Below are positions 9,040 through 18,939 of a DNA stretch of 64,000 bases, one piece after another (position 1 is the first letter of the stretch; each line of letters begins with the position of its first letter). Below the pieces are notes generated by a model. It had not been told where the DNA came from. It did not search any database and saw only the letters and a list, made by a program, of their open reading frames with translations. The stretch covers positions 62,001-126,000 of the forward strand of contig NZ_MVKX01000003.1 of the NCBI RefSeq assembly GCF_002018365.1, in the 5' to 3' direction. Source of the stretch: Acinetobacter amyesii. Its GTDB lineage: Bacteria; Pseudomonadota; Gammaproteobacteria; Pseudomonadales; Moraxellaceae. A program made the translations under genes and the position numbers.

Positions 9040-11349
9040 TTATTTACACTGCAATGTAATTAATTCAGGAGTTTGGTTTTCTACCTTTTTCGGCACTGTT
9101 AATGCTGTTTGGCAAGATCGACCACCACTGGTCCTCACCGTCAACTTGTAGTAGCCTTCAACCAAACCATATAACATTACCGTGCCATCTGAACCCACTG
9201 GATAAACATCAGCTTCTGGGGTATCAATTGCAACTTCACTTCCTGCCACAAATTGATGACCTTGTTCATCCAATATTTTGACCAATATTTGTTGTGTATC
9301 AAATACTGAAAAATTAATGTTATAACCACGCTGTCTTAATGCGACTAAACGATGTGCAGCATTTGGAACTTTGCTTTCGATCGGCAATTGATTTTCATCA
9401 AATGAAATATCGTAATTAATATAAGGAACGATATCGTGTACAAAGGCATAGCCCTTTTTATTGGTTTTCGCGACTGGAGACATTGAACGCATGACATCAA
9501 TATCTTCACGACCACCAACATTCACTAAAGCAAAGGCATTATCGACAAAACTGGTCAATGCGTATTGACCGCCCAACCACACCATAGCGCCACGGTAGCC
9601 AACCTGTGTTGTTGAATCATTTTCACTATAGAGATGACTTAAGGTTAAATCCCCAACATCCGTGGACAAACCACCATAGGCATTCAATACCGTTTCATCA
9701 TTACGATAATCCACACCAAGCGCATAATTTGCACCATATTCACCGAATGCATTTTGAATGAAACGGACACCGCCGGATTTATTGGTACCTGCATCAGCCT
9801 GAATACGTTTACCACCACCAAAATTATAAGAAAATGTAATAAAGGCACCTGAGTCATCGCTATCACCAAATTCTTGGAAATAGTTGGCTGTATACATTAA
9901 ATTCGGTGTAATTTCGCGACTCACCCCCACAGTGAGCATTTTGCGATCCTCTAACTCAAATAAAGGATCATTAGATTCATACTGGGTTTGTTCGATATAG
10001 TTCAGGTTTAAATTTTGAAAGAATGGGAAATTAGCAAAACTCAAATACGCCATATTTTCAAATTTTGGAAAAATATGATTATCTTCATAACCTAACGCCC
10101 GATAATCATTTGTAGCGTAGCGTGAACTCACACCAAAATTGAGTTTCCCGAAATTACGACTGATAGCCAAACCTGCAGAATAGCCATCGTCATTATCGGT
10201 TTTACTGCCTAAAAAAATACTGTCTAAAACAAACCATCGATTGACCGCTTGCGTCCATAGAAGTCCTGCATTTTTTACTTTGTCACTATAGGTAGCACTT
10301 GCACCCAAAGTGGTACGACTGGTGACACCTCTACGCCAATAGGCTGAACTGAAAAAATCGCGATAATCACTATTTTCTTCGTCATAACTGAAGCGTAGTT
10401 TACCTAACGATATGTTGTAATCATTTAAGTCTTCTTTGAGCAATTTACTACTAATTAACACCGGAAAACTTCGAACAGTGGTATTCCCCAATACATCTTG
10501 TACAACCATTTGCGCTGTACCCGCACTTTCAATATTGGCACCTGTTTGTAAGTTATAATCTCCAGGTGAAATCTTTTTCTGATAAATATTTACGCCATCA
10601 ATATATAAATCAACAGTCGAAGGTAAAACCGCACTACCTTTTAGACTTGGAATATTCCAATACACAAAATCTGGACGTGATGTATAGTCTGTACCAAAAC
10701 TCAAACCACCAAATCGCACACCATGAATTAATGCGCTATATGCAGAGGTCGTATCACCAATAATCAGCTTGGTCGCACTTTTAGAGAAATCAAACTCAAG
10801 ACTACTATTTAACCTTACGAATTTTTCTTCACGATAATCATCCCCTTTATTATTTCGATAAAAGGCATTATTTCTTAAAATCCAATTGTCTTTAAACACC
10901 CCAAGTTCAGGTAGTACACCAAAATTATTATGTTGGGTGTTATTTTCAAAGTGCATTTCATAATTGAGAAATGCACCAAAATTTGCAGGCATCGGCTGAC
11001 TGATTAAGGCATCCGTTTCTAGCCCAAAGAAATATTTTGATGGAAGATTAATTTTGATGGCTTGCAATTGAGGATCAAATCCAGATTGAATATCTTGATC
11101 CGTTACCAAACAAAATGAATTTTTAGTTGCATGTCGTTTCAGAATTTCTACTTTGATTTGCAGCTTATCAAGATCTGCGCACTCTATATAAAACTTGTTA
11201 TTTTCAGTCAGTAATAATACTTCGCTCTTGCGGTCTACTTCGTTTACCCAAATACTGGTTGGAAACAAATCATCAGGCATATCAACGGCTTCTGCATGAG
11301 CAGAATTAGCACATAAAATACAATATAGAAGCAATGTAATTCTATTCAT
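9040..11349 (-). CDS. Archaic chaperone-usher pathway outer-membrane usher
   Basis: 769 residues from the ATG at 11349; a GTG two codons earlier overlaps the chaperone stop and is also possible. A signal peptide (MNRITLLLYCILCANSAHA) is followed by the N-terminal chaperone-binding domain, a long beta-barrel region with a plug (PSTVDLYIDGVNIYQKKISPGDY, TGANIESAGTAQMVVQDVLG) and C-terminal beta domains (VEGYYKLTVRTSGGRSCQTAL). The length fits CsuD-type ushers. It exports and polymerises the pilins supplied by the chaperone gene, which ends a few bases upstream. Confidence 0.88.
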   Translation of the reverse strand: MNRITLLLYCILCANSAHAEAVDMPDDLFPTSIWVNEVDRKSEVLLLTENNKFYIECADLDKLQIKVEILKRHATKNSFCLVTDQDIQSGFDPQLQAIKINLPSKYFFGLETDALISQPMPANFGAFLNYEMHFENNTQHNNFGVLPELGVFKDNWILRNNAFYRNNKGDDYREEKFVRLNSSLEFDFSKSATKLIIGDTTSAYSALIHGVRFGGLSFGTDYTSRPDFVYWNIPSLKGSAVLPSTVDLYIDGVNIYQKKISPGDYNLQTGANIESAGTAQMVVQDVLGNTTVRSFPVLISSKLLKEDLNDYNISLGKLRFSYDEENSDYRDFFSSAYWRRGVTSRTTLGASATYSDKVKNAGLLWTQAVNRWFVLDSIFLGSKTDNDDGYSAGLAISRNFGKLNFGVSSRYATNDYRALGYEDNHIFPKFENMAYLSFANFPFFQNLNLNYIEQTQYESNDPLFELEDRKMLTVGVSREITPNLMYTANYFQEFGDSDDSGAFITFSYNFGGGKRIQADAGTNKSGGVRFIQNAFGEYGANYALGVDYRNDETVLNAYGGLSTDVGDLTLSHLYSENDSTTQVGYRGAMVWLGGQYALTSFVDNAFALVNVGGREDIDVMRSMSPVAKTNKKGYAFVHDIVPYINYDISFDENQLPIESKVPNAAHRLVALRQRGYNINFSVFDTQQILVKILDEQGHQFVAGSEVAIDTPEADVYPVGSDGTVMLYGLVEGYYKLTVRTSGGRSCQTALTVPKKVENQTPELITLQCK

Positions 11350-11354
11350 AGCCA

Positions 11355-12083
11355 CTACTCAACTAAATTAAACTCCAAAGGAGTGTCACCTTTATCTGTT
11401 TCCACAACGACTTTATAATTACTAGCGCCTTGTAAAGAAACATTCCCGATGTCGTATTGGTTTTTACCTAATGCCAATAAATATTTCATATCGGAAGATT
11501 CAGCGACTGTTTTCTTGCTTTTATCGATGACATAAAGTTTTTGGATTTGAATGTGTGATTTTGCTAAATTTTCAACCTGAATAATGGTGCGACCATTCGA
11601 TTTTTTGGCAATAAATTTCAAATAAGCGGGTTCTTGTTTGCCGACAAAAAATGGCACATTAATACTTAATAACAGTGCAATTTTCGATTCAGAGTTCGTC
11701 ACTTGAGGTAACTCAGTATAAAGAATACGCCATGCTTCTTCTTGTTGTAGGTTCATACTTTCTACAGATTGAGTAAAACCCACACGAACCATTTGTTTTG
11801 AATTTGGTTTTAAAATAAAGTTTTTCGGATTGATAATAATATTGGATTCAGGTGAAAGAACATCTTCCCCTGCGGCATTTTGAGTCCATTTAAATGCTTG
11901 AGCCTCAAAAATACGTGGTGTCTCATCATCCCCTTTCGACTCCAAAGTAAATGTCGCACTGCGTTGTTTAGATTTATCGGTTAAATATAACTGCACAGGG
12001 CTAATTGAAATACCTGCAAATATTTGAGGACTCAATAAGCAAGTCATTAAACTAAATGAAACGACTTTGAATAAACTTTTCAT
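11355..12083 (-). CDS. Periplasmic pilus chaperone (CsuC-like)
   Basis: 242 residues from the ATG at 12083, which has GGGTGGG upstream; a codon six earlier is a weaker start. The signal peptide ends about PQIFA. Two immunoglobulin-like domains follow: the G1 donor-strand region is around PKNFILKPNSKQMVRVGF, and a WRILYTELPQV segment is typical of the PapD superfamily. It binds pilin subunits in the periplasm by donor-strand complementation and hands them to the usher encoded next. Confidence 0.88.
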   Translation of the reverse strand: MKSLFKVVSFSLMTCLLSPQIFAGISISPVQLYLTDKSKQRSATFTLESKGDDETPRIFEAQAFKWTQNAAGEDVLSPESNIIINPKNFILKPNSKQMVRVGFTQSVESMNLQQEEAWRILYTELPQVTNSESKIALLLSINVPFFVGKQEPAYLKFIAKKSNGRTIIQVENLAKSHIQIQKLYVIDKSKKTVAESSDMKYLLALGKNQYDIGNVSLQGASNYKVVVETDKGDTPLEFNLVE

Positions 12084-12118
12084 ATACCCACCCCAGTACA
12101 TTTAAATATTATTATCAA

Positions 12119-12162
12119 TTCAAAAATAAAAAGAAGTTGACCCTAACTGTGTAGAATCAACT
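12119..12162 (-). terminator. Intercistronic hairpin with T-rich tail between pilin and chaperone
   Basis: On the minus strand AGTTGA...TCAACT is followed by TCTTTTTATTTTT, 14 bases after the pilin stop. The stem is short (6-7 bp) and the loop long, so it is more likely a leaky terminator or RNA-end stabiliser that keeps pilin mRNA more abundant than usher mRNA. This is inference from position. Confidence 0.45.
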
Positions 12163-12175
12163 CCCTAAATTTGGA

Positions 12176-12676
12176 TTAGTAAGCTACTTTGATATATAAA
12201 GTATCTTTGTATGTACCAGCACGTTGAGTACCTGAAATTGCAGATTTTGGAGCAACAGATACTGTGAAGTTATCAACACTCATACCAGCTACAGGTGTAG
12301 AGCCGATCGGATAATTCACACCACCTTTTGAAGTCGTGATTTTTGTAGCTACTTTATCAGTAGTCGTTTCATGTTTTACAAAAGTATCTGCACTTGTGCC
12401 TGCATTCATTGTAGATAAATTCAGTGTATATGGAGTGTTTGTTGTAACTTGAAAGCTACTAGCACCTGTATAACTGTCTTCAACGAGTTTGATGTCTTTA
12501 CCTACCAAAAGCTCACATGCTTTTAGAATCTGTAACTCGATGTCGATTTCGCCTTCACACGGCGCACCGCCACATTGTTTAGATTCTTTTTTACCACCAG
12601 CGATTGCAGATGTTGCTGGAAGTGCTACGAACAATGTTGCAGATAGTACTGCGGTTAAAATTTTAGATGTAGACAT
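12176..12676 (-). CDS. Major pilin, spore-coat-U domain (archaic chaperone-usher)
   Basis: 166 residues. The signal peptide MSTSKILTAVLSATLFVALP continues to about TSAIA/GG. The mature N terminus contains a charged, cysteine-bearing linker (KQCGGAPCEGE) followed by alternating hydrophobics (IDIELQILKACELLVG), suitable as donor strand plus strand A. The C terminus AGTYKDTLYIKVAY is the SCPU signature. There are three cysteines (about 35, 40 and 53), an uneven number for this family. GGAGAAG lies before the ATG. It is the first gene of the operon and by position the main shaft subunit. Confidence 0.82.
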   Translation of the reverse strand: MSTSKILTAVLSATLFVALPATSAIAGGKKESKQCGGAPCEGEIDIELQILKACELLVGKDIKLVEDSYTGASSFQVTTNTPYTLNLSTMNAGTSADTFVKHETTTDKVATKITTSKGGVNYPIGSTPVAGMSVDNFTVSVAPKSAISGTQRAGTYKDTLYIKVAY

Positions 12677-13125
12677 TTCACTTCTCCATTCTCATATGAG
12701 ATTTATTAGTATGTGCATCAAAGGATATTTATTAAGAAAAACTAATTAATCTTACTTTCCCTAGGTGCTGATTCATTCTTAATCATGTGGAGAAAAAAAG
12801 AACCTAATATGGAACATTCACACGAATATTCATGTAATATTATTTTTTACGAATATTTAAATTATGTGACTGTAATATATTAAATATTTTTAATTTTTAT
12901 ATTTTTATTTAATTTTTCTCTTTATCCCAAATTTTGGGGATTTTTTTCATATCCCTATTTTTTGGTATAATCTATCTTATTATTTTTATTAAACTTTATA
13001 ACAAAAAAAATAATATAGGCTGTTACATATTTCACCAAATATTTGTGAAATAGTTCAAAATAATTTTCAAACAAAACAATACTACGTGAATATTCAACTA
13101 TATTAATAGTAAAGACCGATTAAAT

Positions 13126-13197
13126 TTAAATTTTAAATAGAATCTCAAATGTATAATCACCACTTTCAGGTATGTCTTTTGAAACGCAATACAAGAA
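13126..13197 (-). pseudogene. Possible remnant of a pilin C terminus
   Basis: One minus-strand frame of 23 codons ends with ESGDYTFEILFKI and a stop. It resembles the last strand of spore-coat-U domains (compare AGTYKDTLYIKVAY in the pilin next door). It is bounded upstream by a stop, and no further homology could be followed. The match is short and may be chance. Confidence 0.2.
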
Positions 13198-13475
13198 TTA
13201 CGTCACCAAATACTGAGCCTTTGTATTAGATTACAGGTTTTGAAACACGTCTTAGTTTCCAATGTTAAGCTTTTGTAAATCATATTTTCTTTTTTTAAAT
13301 TTCAAATTTTCGTTTTTCAAATTTTTAGAATCTCATTTATTACATGAATTATCACGTATATTGAAATTCAGTCCCTCTCTTTCAACGCTCTTTTTACTTT
13401 GATTTTTTATTCCAAATACTGACTACCTCATTTAAAGTATCTACATTCTTCTTTAGAAAATTCTATAAATAAAAG

Positions 13476-13500
13476 AAAGCCCCAAGTTATGGGGCTTTTT
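13476..13500 (-). terminator. Terminator of the 13.5-kb gene
   Basis: AAAGCCCCA and TGGGGCTTT form a 9-bp stem with a 5-nt loop. The minus-strand copy is followed by TCTTTTATTTA, and the plus strand also has a five-T run, so it can work in both directions. It lies 12 bp after the stop codon at 13513. Confidence 0.75.
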
Positions 13501-13512
13501 AAAAAATCTAAC

Positions 13513-14337
13513 TTACTCACTGACTGGATAAAGCAACCCTTGATCGACTCGAAAGATTTGACCTGATCCAAAGTCAATCTGCTGCAACTCTCCTTTTAAT
13601 TTTGGGAAGCCAGCAATTTTCTCCAATTGTGGTGAGCGTTGAAAATTCTTCGTTTTAGGATTGTACATCCAATAAATAAATCGCTTATCTTCTATTTTTC
13701 GACCATCAGAGGTATCTGATAGTACAACATCATAGTATCCATCAAAGTTTACATCTAAGAATCCCATACTATTACCAAAGGCATTAAAGCCTTGTAATGA
13801 CTGTAGTACTTTGCCATTTGATTTATTAATCACATCTACGCGTTTTAGAGACTTCCCATAAGGTTGGTCTGCGGATTGCATCCCATAAAACTTAAACAGC
13901 AGGATAGGTTTATCTGCAGCTTTAAACGCAGGTTCAAACTGTAGATAACTTGTAGATGGTGGTGCCGTTTGTTCCGTCAGTTCAGCTTTAAAGTAGCCTG
14001 TATTTGCATTCAATGTTCCTGCCAAACGATAAGCTGTTGCAGCACTTTGTTCAGCCCCAACATTGACTGAGTTCAAGTCAATAAAATCAGCTATTTGAGT
14101 CCCTTTAAAGTTAATTTGTTTGGGCTCTTGCAGATCAGTTAAAGTCCCGTGCGGATTCCAAATGCCAGCATACAAATCTAAGAAATAGCGCCCTTCAGTT
14201 GAGCGAAGCATCCGCTGCATGGATATCCGGACATCAGGTAAAGGCTTTAACTCAGGCAGTGTTATATCTGGATCTTGTGCAAAACTCACCACGGGTAGAC
14301 TAAGAGCGAGTAAGAGAGAGATTTTTGATATTTTCAT
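13513..14337 (-). CDS. Secreted protein with FG-GAP/XAC2610-like C-terminal segment, function unknown
   Basis: 274 residues from the ATG at 14337, chosen because it begins a clean signal peptide (MKISKISLLLALSLPVVSFA) and has GGAG upstream; an ATG six codons earlier is open but has no ribosome site. The segment FLDVNFDGYYDVVLSD is a DxNxDGxxD calcium-loop-like motif as in FG-GAP/VCBS repeats and in the XAC2610 family, where it is followed by a tyrosine/tryptophan-rich strand (here FIYWMYNPKTKNF). It is probably periplasmic. No partner gene lies next to it. I do not recognise a specific function. Confidence 0.6.
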   Translation of the reverse strand: MKISKISLLLALSLPVVSFAQDPDITLPELKPLPDVRISMQRMLRSTEGRYFLDLYAGIWNPHGTLTDLQEPKQINFKGTQIADFIDLNSVNVGAEQSAATAYRLAGTLNANTGYFKAELTEQTAPPSTSYLQFEPAFKAADKPILLFKFYGMQSADQPYGKSLKRVDVINKSNGKVLQSLQGFNAFGNSMGFLDVNFDGYYDVVLSDTSDGRKIEDKRFIYWMYNPKTKNFQRSPQLEKIAGFPKLKGELQQIDFGSGQIFRVDQGLLYPVSE

Positions 14338-14559
14338 TGCAATTACACACTCCATGCAGCATGAATAATGCCTACTCTATCACAACCTAAATTCAACACA
14401 GATGACACAAATATAGGAGTTTTGAAACCACCTACGACTCAAACCATCAGATTAAATTGGAGTTGCTTTTAAAGCCCATGTTTCCAACCTTTGACAACCA
14501 TTAAAAACATCTTTTTTTGATTTGGAAATAAAATTTTGTTCTATTATTGATCTACGACT

Positions 14560-14715
14560 TTTTTACTTGAATACAAGGAAAAAAGTATTGCTCTGGATGA
14601 AGCCCGAAAAGCAAATCACTGTTGTGGACGCAAAGAGGCCACGTACTGCCTTTTATCCTTGCTAGGTACAAAGCAAATTTAAATACCACTCAAATGAGTG
14701 GGCTTTCACATTCAA
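14560..14715 (+). ncRNA. Candidate structured RNA with c-di-GMP-I-like core motif
   Basis: The plus strand holds GCAAATCAC, a 4-nt loop, then GTGGACGCAAAG (14610-14634). The GCAAA...GACGCAAAG arrangement around a hairpin recalls the GEMM-I (c-di-GMP-I) riboswitch core. A closing helix TTGCT/AGCAA (14588-14592 and 14671-14675) and a GTAC/GTAC pairing (14643-14646 and 14666-14669) can form around it, and CCACTC-AAAT-GAGTGG (14687-14702) follows. A weak promoter (TTGATT, TATTAT, 19-bp spacer) ends at 14547. The P2 loop is not GNRA, and no plus-strand gene follows. A resemblance only. Confidence 0.3.
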
Positions 14716-14733
14716 ATCAATTGATTCAAGAAA

Positions 14734-14778
14734 TTAGTTTTTCTCTTTATCAACGATTTTGTTCGCTTGGATCCAAGG
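14734..14778 (-). pseudogene. Remnant of a second ilvC 3' end
   Basis: The minus strand encodes [14 protein letters not shown] and a stop, identical in protein to the last 14 residues of ilvC 165 bp away. The two 45-bp segments differ at six bases, every one a synonymous third position. Homology stops abruptly at 14778. The copy is therefore a diverged, once-functional ilvC end. It may be left by recombination or by insertion of an element into the ilvC 3' end. Confidence 0.85.
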
Positions 14779-14783
14779 TACGA

Positions 14784-14812
14784 AAATGATGTAAGCATCG
14801 CTTACATCATTT
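14784..14812. repeat. Perfect 13-bp palindrome with 3-nt centre
   Basis: The arms AAATGATGTAAGC (14784-14796) and GCTTACATCATTT (14800-14812) are exact reverse complements around ATC. It begins six bases from the point where the ilvC remnant loses homology. It could be an operator, a hairpin or a scar; there is no T-run. Confidence 0.7.
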
Positions 14813-14849
14813 GAGGCACGCAGCCTTGATACCGTCTTTTGTAAGGCAT

Positions 14850-14882
14850 AAAAAAGCCCCTGTTAAAAACAAGGGCTTTTTG
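14850..14882 (-). terminator. Terminator of the ilvBNC operon
   Basis: AAAAGCCC and GGGCTTTT pair around a loop that is itself partly paired. The minus-strand copy ends in a TTTTTT tract. It lies 17 bp after the ilvC stop codon. Confidence 0.8.
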
Positions 14883-14898
14883 ACTTAGATATCAGAAC

Positions 14899-15984
<1,086 letters not shown>

Positions 15985-15990
15985 TCAAGT

Positions 15991-16012
15991 ACCTCACCCA
16001 TAGGAGTGAGGT
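15991..16012. repeat. Intercistronic hairpin between ilvN and ilvC
   Basis: ACCTCAC and GTGAGGT pair over an 8-nt loop in the 109-bp gap between ilvN and ilvC. No T-run follows on the minus strand, so it is more likely an RNA processing or stability element than a terminator. Confidence 0.4.
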
Positions 16013-16024
16013 GAATATATAAAA

Positions 16025-16516
16025 TTAGATAGTTAAAACTTTTTCGCCACGTGCGATACCTGAAACACCTGAACGTACAACTTCTAGAATTGTATTTTCA
16101 GCTAAGGCATCAATAAAACCATCAATCTTTTCAGTTGTACCTGCGATTTGAATGGTATATGTCGTTGGCGTTACGTCTACGATTTGTCCACGGAAAATAT
16201 CCGCAGTACGTTTAATTTCTGCGCGTGCTGAACCGAGTGCTTTGACTTTAATTAACATCAATTCACGCTCAATGTGAGCACCTTCAGACAAATCAACAAC
16301 TTTTACAACTTCTACAAGCTTGTTGAGTTGCTTAGTGATTTGTTCAATTTTGTGCTCATCACCATACGTCGTTAAAGTCAAACGCGAAAGCGTCGGATCT
16401 TCTGTTGGCGCTACGTTTAATGTCTCAATGTTATAACCACGCTGAGAGAATAAACCCACCAAACGTGAAAGCGCACCTGCTTCGTTTTCTACAAGTACAG
16501 AGATAATATGTCTCAT
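16025..16516 (-). CDS. ilvN: Acetolactate synthase small (regulatory) subunit
   Basis: 163 residues from the ATG at 16516. The N-terminal ACT domain ([33 protein letters not shown] in two overlapping blocks) is the valine feedback site, and the C-terminal ALS_ss_C domain follows. The ATG overlaps the ilvB stop as ATGA, with AGGAG ten bases upstream, so translation is probably coupled to ilvB. By sequence it is of the IlvH type; the two symbols are used interchangeably in this genus. Confidence 0.94.
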   Translation of the reverse strand: MRHIISVLVENEAGALSRLVGLFSQRGYNIETLNVAPTEDPTLSRLTLTTYGDEHKIEQITKQLNKLVEVVKVVDLSEGAHIERELMLIKVKALGSARAEIKRTADIFRGQIVDVTPTTYTIQIAGTTEKIDGFIDALAENTILEVVRSGVSGIARGEKVLTI

Positions 16517-18240
16517 TGTGTGCGCTCTCCTTTGCCTAACCACATATCTTTCATTGACTGGCCAGCAACCAACATTGGATATACATGCTCTGAACGGTCA
16601 ACCATTACGTTAATAAACACGCACTTGTCATTGATCGCCATCGCTTCAGCAAGCTTCGACTCGAGTTCATCTGCATGGTCAATTTGAATACCCACATGAC
16701 CATACGCTTCCATTAATTTAGGGAAGTCTGGAAGTGACTCAACATACGAGCTTGAGTGACGACCTTCGTAGTTCATGTCTTGCCATTGCTTAACCATACC
16801 TAATGCACGGTTATTCAAGCATAGAATTTTTACATTCAAGCCATATTGCTTACATGTGGAAAGTTCTTGGATACACATCTGAATCGATGCTTCGCCAGTA
16901 ATACACACTACCTGTTGATCTGGGAAGGCAAGTTTTGCTGCCATAGCATATGGCAAACCTACACCCATGGTTCCTAGACCACCTGAGTTGATCCATTGAC
17001 GTGGACGTGTGTATTTGTAGTAAAGCGCACCAAACATTTGGTGTTGACCAACATCTGAAGTAATGATGGCTTGGCTATTGGTAATTTTATCCAACGCTTC
17101 AACAACTTGCTGTGGCTTCATTGAACCATCAGTTGGTTTGTCATAGTTCAAACCATGAACTTGACGCCATTCATTGATTTGTTTCCACCAAGCCGCGATA
17201 TCTTCTGGATTTGGTTTAGACACATTCAATTGCTTTAATTGCACCAACATTTCAGTCAATACAGGCTCTACTGCACCCACAATTGGGATGTGCGCCATAA
17301 TTGTTTTTGAAATCGTTGCTGGGTCAATATCAATATGAATGACTTTTGCATTTGGACAGAATTTCGCTGGATTATTGGTTACACGGTCATCGAAGCGCGC
17401 GCCCACACACAGAATCACATCTGCATTGTGCATGGTCATATTGGCTTCGTACGTACCATGCATACCCAACATACCGATGAATTGTTCGTCATTGCCCGGA
17501 TACGCACCAAGACCCATTAAGGTGCTGGTTACTGGATAACCCAGTAAATGTGCAAGTTCTGTCAACTGTGCAGAAGCATTGCCTTGAACCACACCACCGC
17601 CTGAATAAATAATTGGGCGTTTGGCATGAATCAATTCATCAATTGCTTTACGAATCTGACCTGAGTGACCACGATGCGGCGGTTGATACGAACGCATTTT
17701 CACTTTTTCAGGATATTCGTAAGCAAATTTCTCTGCAGGATTCGTTGCATCTTTTGGAATATCAACGACAACAGGACCCGGACGGCCACTTGAAGCGATA
17801 TAAAATGCCTTCTTAATAATAGAAGGGATTTCGCTTGCATGACGTACTTGGAAGCTGTGTTTTACGATTGGACGCGAAATACCGACCATATCAGTTTCTT
17901 GGAACGCATCCTCACCGATAAGATGGCTTGCAACCTGACCTGACAAAATCACCATTGGGATTGAGTCCATATAGGCAGTTGCAATTGGAGTTACGGTATT
18001 TGTTGCACCCGGACCAGATGTCACCAATACGACACCTGTTTTACCTGTGACACGTGAGTAAGCATCAGCCATATGACCAGCAGCTTGCTCGTGGCGCACT
18101 AGGTAATGATTGATTTTTTCTTGTTGAAATAGCGCATCATAAATATGCAGTACTGCGCCGCCTGGGTATCCAAAAACATGTTCAACGCCTTCGTCCGCTA
18201 AAGCGCGTACGAGCATTTCACCACCAGATAAAAGTTCCAA
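16513..18240 (-). CDS. ilvB: Acetolactate synthase large (catalytic) subunit
   Basis: 575 residues. The TPP-activating glutamate is in [15 protein letters not shown] (Glu51). The FAD-binding middle domain and the TPP/Mg domain are complete, with the closing NN at 476-477. The usual GDG of the thiamine motif reads GEA (449-451), a departure from the textbook motif; Pseudomonas-like enzymes are known with GEG. It condenses two pyruvates, or pyruvate and 2-ketobutyrate. The start codon is TTG with AGGGTGA eight bases before it. It heads the ilvB-ilvN-ilvC operon. The symbol ilvI is also used. Confidence 0.95.
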   Translation of the reverse strand: MELLSGGEMLVRALADEGVEHVFGYPGGAVLHIYDALFQQEKINHYLVRHEQAAGHMADAYSRVTGKTGVVLVTSGPGATNTVTPIATAYMDSIPMVILSGQVASHLIGEDAFQETDMVGISRPIVKHSFQVRHASEIPSIIKKAFYIASSGRPGPVVVDIPKDATNPAEKFAYEYPEKVKMRSYQPPHRGHSGQIRKAIDELIHAKRPIIYSGGGVVQGNASAQLTELAHLLGYPVTSTLMGLGAYPGNDEQFIGMLGMHGTYEANMTMHNADVILCVGARFDDRVTNNPAKFCPNAKVIHIDIDPATISKTIMAHIPIVGAVEPVLTEMLVQLKQLNVSKPNPEDIAAWWKQINEWRQVHGLNYDKPTDGSMKPQQVVEALDKITNSQAIITSDVGQHQMFGALYYKYTRPRQWINSGGLGTMGVGLPYAMAAKLAFPDQQVVCITGEASIQMCIQELSTCKQYGLNVKILCLNNRALGMVKQWQDMNYEGRHSSSYVESLPDFPKLMEAYGHVGIQIDHADELESKLAEAMAINDKCVFINVMVDRSEHVYPMLVAGQSMKDMWLGKGERTQ

Positions 18241-18939
18241 CGTGATTCACCCTAATCTTTTTTCACGCACAAATGGAGGGCATTTGTCGTGGTTAATTCA
18301 TTAACTGTGTGCTCTGTTATAGCACACAAATTTCATAGTTTTCATAGCAATAAGAAAAAAATCTGACCTGCTTGCTGTTTGAGCAATATGGGGTCTAAAA
18401 CATGTTGGGATAAACATATTTTGTTGGCTTTGTTCAACTTCTCGGCTAGAGAAGAAGTCCATTGCTAAAATGCACTCATTCGAAGGGTGATCGATCTAAG
18501 GCATATAAAACTAAAGACAGCATTTTTGTAGTTTCAACCATTAAAGTCAAGTTTAAAAATCGGCTTTTTTCTGATTACTTACAGACCGTTTGTTTTTTAA
18601 GCACACTGCCGTTCTTTGCATTCTTTGTAGTTTGTTTATTTATAACCAGTTAGCATGTATTTAATAAAATACTTTTATAAATCTAATAAATAAATTAAAT
18701 GAATGGCCGTGGGTTTTTAATTCAATTACCTCACTTTCAACTTAAGGCATGGATTAAATGATAAGAACCCAATATTTTGATTGCTTATAAATTCTACAAT
18801 TCATCATTCGAGAAGTTATTCATCCCACCCGATGCCCCTTTTATCCTTTGTGCTAAAAAATGCATAGATTCTGCTGTCAAAAAAGCGCAAAATTTTCAGC
18901 ATAATTTTGTATGATCACTATAACTTTGGGACTGAATTT
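18241..18939. other. Divergent intergenic region between ilvB and the DUF4124 gene
   Basis: About 700 bp. The first 100 bp hold the ilvB leader and a promoter candidate. The rest has no gene I can support: a 63-codon plus-strand frame at 18462-18653 has no ribosome site and no recognisable family. No leader peptide rich in Val, Leu or Ile was seen before ilvB, so classic attenuation is not supported. Confidence 0.6.
18316..18344 (-). promoter_or_regulatory. Candidate extended -10 promoter for ilvBNC
   Basis: The minus strand has TGCTATAAC (extended -10, hexamer TATAAC at 18316-18321) with a weak -35 TGAAAA 17 bp upstream. The -10 lies in a hairpin-forming GTGTGCT/AGCACAC repeat (18308-18328). 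The leader to the TTG start would be about 70 nt. Confidence 0.4.

Larger units (their letters stand above)
12677..13512. other. Long A+T-rich intergenic region upstream of the pilus operon
   Basis: About 836 bp with no supportable gene. Large parts are runs of A and T, visibly richer in A+T than the flanking genes. It contains an ATCCC/GGGAT hairpin followed by seven T on the plus strand (about 12924-12947), an 8-bp inverted repeat TATTTCAC/GTGAAATA (13028-13052) and a possible pilin-like coding remnant (13126-13197). It must hold the pilus promoter. The composition suits silencing by H-NS-like proteins, which is inference. Confidence 0.6.

Noticed and set aside
12924..12947. Hairpin plus seven T on the plus strand inside the A+T-rich region
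   Set aside because: It looks like a terminator, but no plus-strand gene precedes it, and the stem is weak and A+T-rich.
18428..18440. GGCTTTGTT-like sequence resembling the end of some Acinetobacter insertion sequences
   Set aside because: The match is partial, with no second end, no target duplication and no transposase remnant found.
18462..18653. 63-codon plus-strand frame with a hydrophobic C terminus
   Set aside because: No ribosome site, no relatives recognised; the hydrophobic end comes from T-rich DNA.
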